Below, one piece after another: positions 40,836 through 44,735 of a DNA stretch of 44,735 bases. The notes under the pieces are model-generated. The model worked only from the letters and a program-made list of their open reading frames with translations. It made no database searches and was not told the origin of the DNA. Every line of letters begins with the position of its first letter. The stretch's first letter is position 1. Source of the DNA: Aurantimonas sp. 22II-16-19i. GTDB lineage: Bacteria > Pseudomonadota > Alphaproteobacteria > Rhizobiales > Rhizobiaceae. The stretch is from assembly GCF_002088275.1 (NCBI RefSeq), contig NZ_AQQS01000044.1, forward strand, positions 1-44,735, read 5' to 3'. Position numbers and translations under genes: made by a program.

Positions 40836-43156
40836 CCGACGAGCCTCTTCGCTTTAAACCGTATGCCCGGCTGCTGACCATGCTCGGTGACCAGCTGATC
40901 CGCAACGAGCAGGTTGCGCTAGCCGAGCTCATCAAGAACTCATACGATGCTGACGCCTCTTGGGTGAAAGTTTCGTTCAACGATTTCGATGAGAACTTTA
41001 GACCAGGGCCAGCTGCTTCAATTGTCATCGAGGACGATGGTTTGGGCATGTCGTCCGAGCTGATTAGAAACCACTGGGTCAATCCGGCTACGCCGGTGAA
41101 GCGACTAGGGAAGAAATCTAATCAGCGCACCACTCCGTCAGGGCGCATCATTCAAGGCGAAAAGGGGATAGGGCGCTTCGCCCTACTCAAACTTGGTCGG
41201 GACATACGGATGACGACGCGCCCAACTGGCGCGGCTGACGAGAATGTGGTCGGTCTAAAGCTGGCCGCTTTCGATGAGGATTTCCTCAAGGACGATAGGG
41301 CGATGTTCCTCGACGAGCTGGAAATCTCGCTCAATAGCGTTTCACCTGCTGTAACGATAGTCGAAGGCGACGTCGATCTCGGCGGCCGCAAACGTGTTAG
41401 GCGTCCTCACGGCACTCGCATCGAGGTATCTCCTCCAATCGGCTCATGGAGCAGGGCCAAGGTTGAGAAGGTTTTTGAAGACCTCGCTCGACTGCAGACT
41501 ATATTCGGGTCGGATTTTACGCAGGGAGCTATAGACGCCTCTGACGACGTCGATACTGCTGAACTGTCAGATCCGGTCGAGGATGTAGGGCGCGACGCAA
41601 GCGCCGAGGAAGCGTCTGAAGACTTTATAATTTACATCTACCGCAACGGCCTACATGAGCCGTTTGGAACCGAGATGCGCGGTCGATTAGCGACGCTGAT
41701 CGCGGAAAACAGCGTATTTAGAATCGAAGGCAACTACATAGAGGCTACGAGAACTTTCGAATTCAATATTAACGGCAGGTTCCGGATACTTCACCTCGAT
41801 GACGCAGCGATCACTGGGATGGCCGTCTTTCGAGATTTCCTGAAGCGAAATGAACTCAAGCCAGAAGACGTTTCTGATTTGCGCACCAACTGCGGCCCGT
41901 TCGGCTTCTCTTTCTCCGTCTTTGACTTCAGCACAGACGCGAAGGGCCCGCTCCTGCTGGAAAAGGACGACAAAGAATTTATCAAGAAGCACCGAATCTA
42001 CCTCTACCGCGACGGCGTACGAGTCTACCCGTATGGCGATCCCGACGACGACTGGCTGCTCATCGACGTCCGTCGTGGCACTGTGCGGGCGAGTGAATTT
42101 CTCAGCAACGACCAAGTCGTCGGATACGTCAGCATTTCGCAGGAGGACAATGAGGAGCTGCGCGATAAAACTAGCCGGGAGGGCCTCGTCGATACCGGCA
42201 AGGCAGTGGACGACTTCCGCTCACTCTTGCAAGTTTTCCTGGCTTGGGTCCGCAAGGACCCTTACCAGCACTATCAGATCGCTCGTAAGCAATCCGGCGA
42301 CGTCGAGGTATTCAAATCCGGTCGAGTCCAAGATCTTATGGATGCGGCTGTAGAGGCCTCCTCGGCAGAAGGCGTTCCCGCAAGCGTTCGAAACACTATC
42401 GCACAGGCGAGCCGCGACTACCGAACAGAGCGACGATATCTCGTGCAACGCGCAGAGAACACTGAGCACCTCGCTGGCGTCGGTCTATCTGTTGAAGCCG
42501 CCTCACACGATCTGATGATCGCTTTGCACCGAGCTCTATCCAATCTGGATCGTCTCTCTGCATACGTTGGATCGGACGCTACGATGAACAGAGAGGTATT
42601 GACTGCTGAACTCCTGTCCCTGCGTGGCCTGCTCAGCTTCGTCCAGACCCAAATGTCGGACGTGCAACTTCTGTTCCGATCTTCGAAGCAGCGCCGGAAA
42701 AATGTGCGGGTCCTCGATCTCGTGGAAAAGGTTGCCAACATTTTCCGTGGACTACTCGAACGCAACCATATTGTGGTCACCGTTGAGACGATTGGCTCGC
42801 CGTTGGTGGCCAAGACAACAGACGCTGTGTTGCTCCAGCTGATGCTCAACCTGTTCGACAATGCTGTCTATTGGTTGCAAGGTTCGCCTCCGCCAAGGGA
42901 AATAGAGATCTTGCTGGATAGCGAATCGGGGACAATGACTTTCGCCGATAGTGGTCCGGGATTTCGCGATGAGGATCTGCCTTACCTCTTCGAGCCATTC
43001 TACTCTGGTAAGGGCGAAGAGGGACGCGGTCTTGGGCTCTACATCGCGCGACAGCTGTTGGAGCGACACGGATATACCCTCGCAGTGGCCGAAAAGGAGC
43101 AACGTGTGTTGAAGGGGGCGAACCTTATTGTCTCTTTCGTTAAGGAGGAGAAATGA
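40832..43156 (+). CDS. Dual GHKL ATPase: Hsp90/MORC-like N-terminus plus histidine kinase-like C-terminus
   Basis: A 774-residue protein starting at GTG 40832. The first Bergerat fold has E32, N36 and D39 (AELIKNSYDADA), Asp-Asp-Gly-x-Gly at 68-72 and Gly-Glu-Lys-Gly-Ile-Gly-Arg at 109-115. A middle region carries YRDGVRVYPYGDPDDDWLL near 392-410, a feature of Hsp90-like defence-associated ATPases. Near 545-575 lies a helix with His559-Asp560 (AASHDLMIALHRAL), like an H box. The second Bergerat fold has N677, Asp-Ser-Gly-Pro-Gly at 706-710, an F-box (LFEPFYSGK, 719-727) and Gly-Arg-Gly-Leu-Gly at 731-735. No membrane segments. It may act as a cytosolic sensor ATPase/kinase for the next gene's product. 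Confidence 0.88.
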   Translation: MTDEPLRFKPYARLLTMLGDQLIRNEQVALAELIKNSYDADASWVKVSFNDFDENFRPGPAASIVIEDDGLGMSSELIRNHWVNPATPVKRLGKKSNQRTTPSGRIIQGEKGIGRFALLKLGRDIRMTTRPTGAADENVVGLKLAAFDEDFLKDDRAMFLDELEISLNSVSPAVTIVEGDVDLGGRKRVRRPHGTRIEVSPPIGSWSRAKVEKVFEDLARLQTIFGSDFTQGAIDASDDVDTAELSDPVEDVGRDASAEEASEDFIIYIYRNGLHEPFGTEMRGRLATLIAENSVFRIEGNYIEATRTFEFNINGRFRILHLDDAAITGMAVFRDFLKRNELKPEDVSDLRTNCGPFGFSFSVFDFSTDAKGPLLLEKDDKEFIKKHRIYLYRDGVRVYPYGDPDDDWLLIDVRRGTVRASEFLSNDQVVGYVSISQEDNEELRDKTSREGLVDTGKAVDDFRSLLQVFLAWVRKDPYQHYQIARKQSGDVEVFKSGRVQDLMDAAVEASSAEGVPASVRNTIAQASRDYRTERRYLVQRAENTEHLAGVGLSVEAASHDLMIALHRALSNLDRLSAYVGSDATMNREVLTAELLSLRGLLSFVQTQMSDVQLLFRSSKQRRKNVRVLDLVEKVANIFRGLLERNHIVVTVETIGSPLVAKTTDAVLLQLMLNLFDNAVYWLQGSPPPREIEILLDSESGTMTFADSGPGFRDEDLPYLFEPFYSGKGEEGRGLGLYIARQLLERHGYTLAVAEKEQRVLKGANLIVSFVKEEK

Positions 43157-44397
43157 GCGTCGTCGTACCGAATGTCTTCAAAGGCATCGCTATGGTTATC
43201 GACAATGACATCGGCCGTGAGCCCGACGGTATTGATAAAATCATCAAGTCAATCCGCGACAGTGGAGGCCACTTCATTAAAATGGATAGACTCCCTGATA
43301 TAGCGTATGATCTTGATCATCTGTCCGGCGTTTCCTTTTTCATCATGGACTGGAACCTTGAGGGTGACACCGAAAGCGAGAACTTAGAACTCGGCATTAC
43401 CAAGCCGGCAGGTCTCAAGGATGCTATGGTTGCAGAAAACATCGCGTTCCTAAAGCGGCTCAGCCGAAGCCGTCACGCGCCCGTTTTCGTCTTCACGAAT
43501 GAGACGCCGGAGGACGTGCAAGAATTGCTCATGGAGGATGAGGACCTTCGGCCGGACGTTCAAGCGCGGGCGATCACTGTCCAGTCCAAAACCGTAGTTG
43601 GCGACCGACTATACGAGGTCTTAGAGAACTGGGCGAATGAAACTCCTTCAGTACTAACATTGAAGTCGTGGGAGAGAAGCCATCGAAAGGCTGCCAACGA
43701 GCTTTTCGTCGACCTACACAACCGGACAACCTATTGGCCTGTGATGATGTGGCAGACTTTCCAAGCAGATGGCGTTTTCCCGAAGCTCGAAATGGCGCGG
43801 TTGCTTAACCGTCTGGTGGAATCACGCATGGGCGAGCTCGACCTCGACTTAGACCCATTCGTGGGCACGGTTGAAGAGAAGAAAAGCGCAGACGAGGACG
43901 ATTACCGTCGTTCTATGTTCCGCGTTCTGGAGGGGGAGCGTTTCGTCAGGAACGCGCGTCTGGATGCTGGGTTTTATGCTACCGGGGACGTATTCTCGTT
44001 TAGAGTTCCTGACTCTAATCAGGTGACTTACTGGATCAACGTGAGAGCAGAATGTGACTGCTTGCGTGGTGGGGACAGCCACGAGCTCTATCTGCTCCGA
44101 ACGAAGGAGATTGTTGACGCAGACAACCTCATCGACCCTGACTACGGCGCCATCCTTAAGGAGAAAGACAGCGAGGCTATCGTTTACGCAATGTTTGACG
44201 GCCGCACATTTGCGGCCCAGTTTCGAGATTTAAAGCCGGTTAAATTCAAGACATTGAGGAAAGACTACGTACGCGTCGGCAGGTTGCTACCTCCATTCGT
44301 GACGCGTTTACAACAACGTTACGCTGCCTATATTCAAAGGCCAGGTTTGCCTCGGATCCCACCGGCTCTTAAGCGCACGGGCGGCGCAGGAGGATAG
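43153..44397 (+). CDS. Receiver-like protein with unrecognised C-terminal domain
   Basis: A 414-residue protein overlapping the upstream gene as ATGA. Residues about 10-155 have the order and key residues of a response-regulator receiver: D17 and D19 (VIDND), D66 (FIMDWNL, phosphoacceptor position), T115 (VFVFTNET) and K146 (ITVQSKT), with a longer than usual insert after D66. Residues about 170-240 are helical. The C-terminus (about 250-400) holds a strand-rich part with TYWINVRAECDCLRGGD and ELYLLRTKE; the Cys-Asp-Cys is notable, but I do not recognise the fold. It could be the effector. No typical DNA-binding output domain or nuclease motif is clear. Confidence 0.8.
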   Translation: MSVVVPNVFKGIAMVIDNDIGREPDGIDKIIKSIRDSGGHFIKMDRLPDIAYDLDHLSGVSFFIMDWNLEGDTESENLELGITKPAGLKDAMVAENIAFLKRLSRSRHAPVFVFTNETPEDVQELLMEDEDLRPDVQARAITVQSKTVVGDRLYEVLENWANETPSVLTLKSWERSHRKAANELFVDLHNRTTYWPVMMWQTFQADGVFPKLEMARLLNRLVESRMGELDLDLDPFVGTVEEKKSADEDDYRRSMFRVLEGERFVRNARLDAGFYATGDVFSFRVPDSNQVTYWINVRAECDCLRGGDSHELYLLRTKEIVDADNLIDPDYGAILKEKDSEAIVYAMFDGRTFAAQFRDLKPVKFKTLRKDYVRVGRLLPPFVTRLQQRYAAYIQRPGLPRIPPALKRTGGAGG

Positions 44398-44685
44398 CAG
44401 AAATTCCATCGAGACTTCTCGCGCCGAACCCCACTATACCGAAGGTGAGACTAAAATTCTGGCCGGCTCTGAAGCGATTGTACTCTAGCAACTGACGCGC
44501 CACGATCCAGTGGAGGGACCGGCTTAGGCCTCTGGAAAATGAAGGGAGGACGTGCGTTCCGCTGGGCCAGACTGTTCAACGCGCTATAGGGTCGATGGCA
44601 TAATACCCACCCGGCCTGGACCGCGGCGGCGGGTATCGGCTAGGCGGCTGCCCGCTCATTCCGGTGACTGGCCGACCAGTTCCAG
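44398..44685. other. Right-hand intergenic region
   Basis: About 290 bases after the receiver-like gene. No open frame of useful length, tRNA or clear terminator is seen. It may hold the end of the accessory locus or old insertion debris. Confidence 0.4.
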
Positions 44686-44735
44686 TGAACCGCCCCGGGT
44701 TTGCCGGAGGCTCCAACTTCCAAATAGGATGGAGC
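44686..44735 (+). mobile_element. Possible IS3-family terminal inverted repeat and orfA leader, cut by window end
   Basis: The last 50 bases start TGAACCGCCCCGGGTTTGCC and end in AGGATGGAGC, a purine-rich ribosome binding site with no room for a start codon. Both features are what one expects at the left end of an IS3-type element, and the start resembles such termini as I remember them. No transposase is in the window to confirm it. Confidence 0.4.

Noticed and set aside
44398-44685. Possible attachment site at the right end
   Set aside because: No duplicated core could be matched to the left side of the window, and no tRNA end is present.
1-44735. CRISPR arrays, tRNA or rRNA genes, integrase
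   Set aside because: No regularly spaced short repeats, no tRNA-like cloverleaf and no tyrosine or serine recombinase motif were noticed; the 37-residue repeats are coding.

Overview
The window is most of an integrated siphovirus-type prophage with high GC content, carried by an alphaproteobacterium. Three things point to that host group: lambda-like head genes joined to gene-transfer-agent-like (GTA-like) tail genes, high-GC codon use, and a Hedgehog/intein (Hint) domain gene at the left edge. Hyphomicrobiales is my best guess, but no ribosomal or tRNA gene is present to confirm it. No integrase, tRNA or attachment site was seen, so at least one prophage end lies outside the window.

Almost all phage genes read right to left. 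From right to left: (a) lysogeny control at 36.1-37.9 kb, with a LexA/CI-type repressor facing Cro-like and CII-like genes across a three-site operator; (b) replication at 30.1-34.5 kb, with a CHC2/Toprim primase, an MT-A70 DNA methyltransferase and a D5-like helicase; (c) a NusG/RfaH-like antitermination gene at 29.1-29.6 kb, downstream of a large nested inverted repeat; (d) the head module at 20.7-28.7 kb: terminase, portal, S49 protease with nested scaffold, decoration protein, capsid and connectors; (e) the tail module at 2.4-20.3 kb: tail tube, two chaperone genes, a tape measure with an embedded transglycosylase domain, four tail-tip genes including a 2226-residue tip protein, small accessory genes and a fibre; (f) the lysis cassette at 0.7-2.3 kb. 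Genes are tightly packed, mostly with TGATG or ATGA stop/start overlaps.

Several plus-strand cargo genes interrupt this order: a secreted Cys-rich protein between the chaperones and the tape measure, two related two-helix membrane proteins on either side of the primase gene, and a HicA/HicB toxin-antitoxin pair with its own palindromic operators.

The most interesting region is 38.2-44.4 kb, to the right of the repressor. Two SPPY-type DNA methyltransferases diverge from a short intergenic region holding a long inverted repeat. The rightward one overlaps a 774-residue protein with two GHKL ATPase folds (an Hsp90/MORC-like N-terminus and a complete histidine-kinase-like C-terminus). That gene overlaps one for a 414-residue protein with a receiver-like N-terminus, all key receiver residues present, and an unrecognised C-terminus. 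I read this as a candidate defence or epigenetic system that couples DNA modification to an ATPase/phosphorelay switch. I do not recognise it as a named system. The window ends in what may be the terminal repeat of an insertion sequence.
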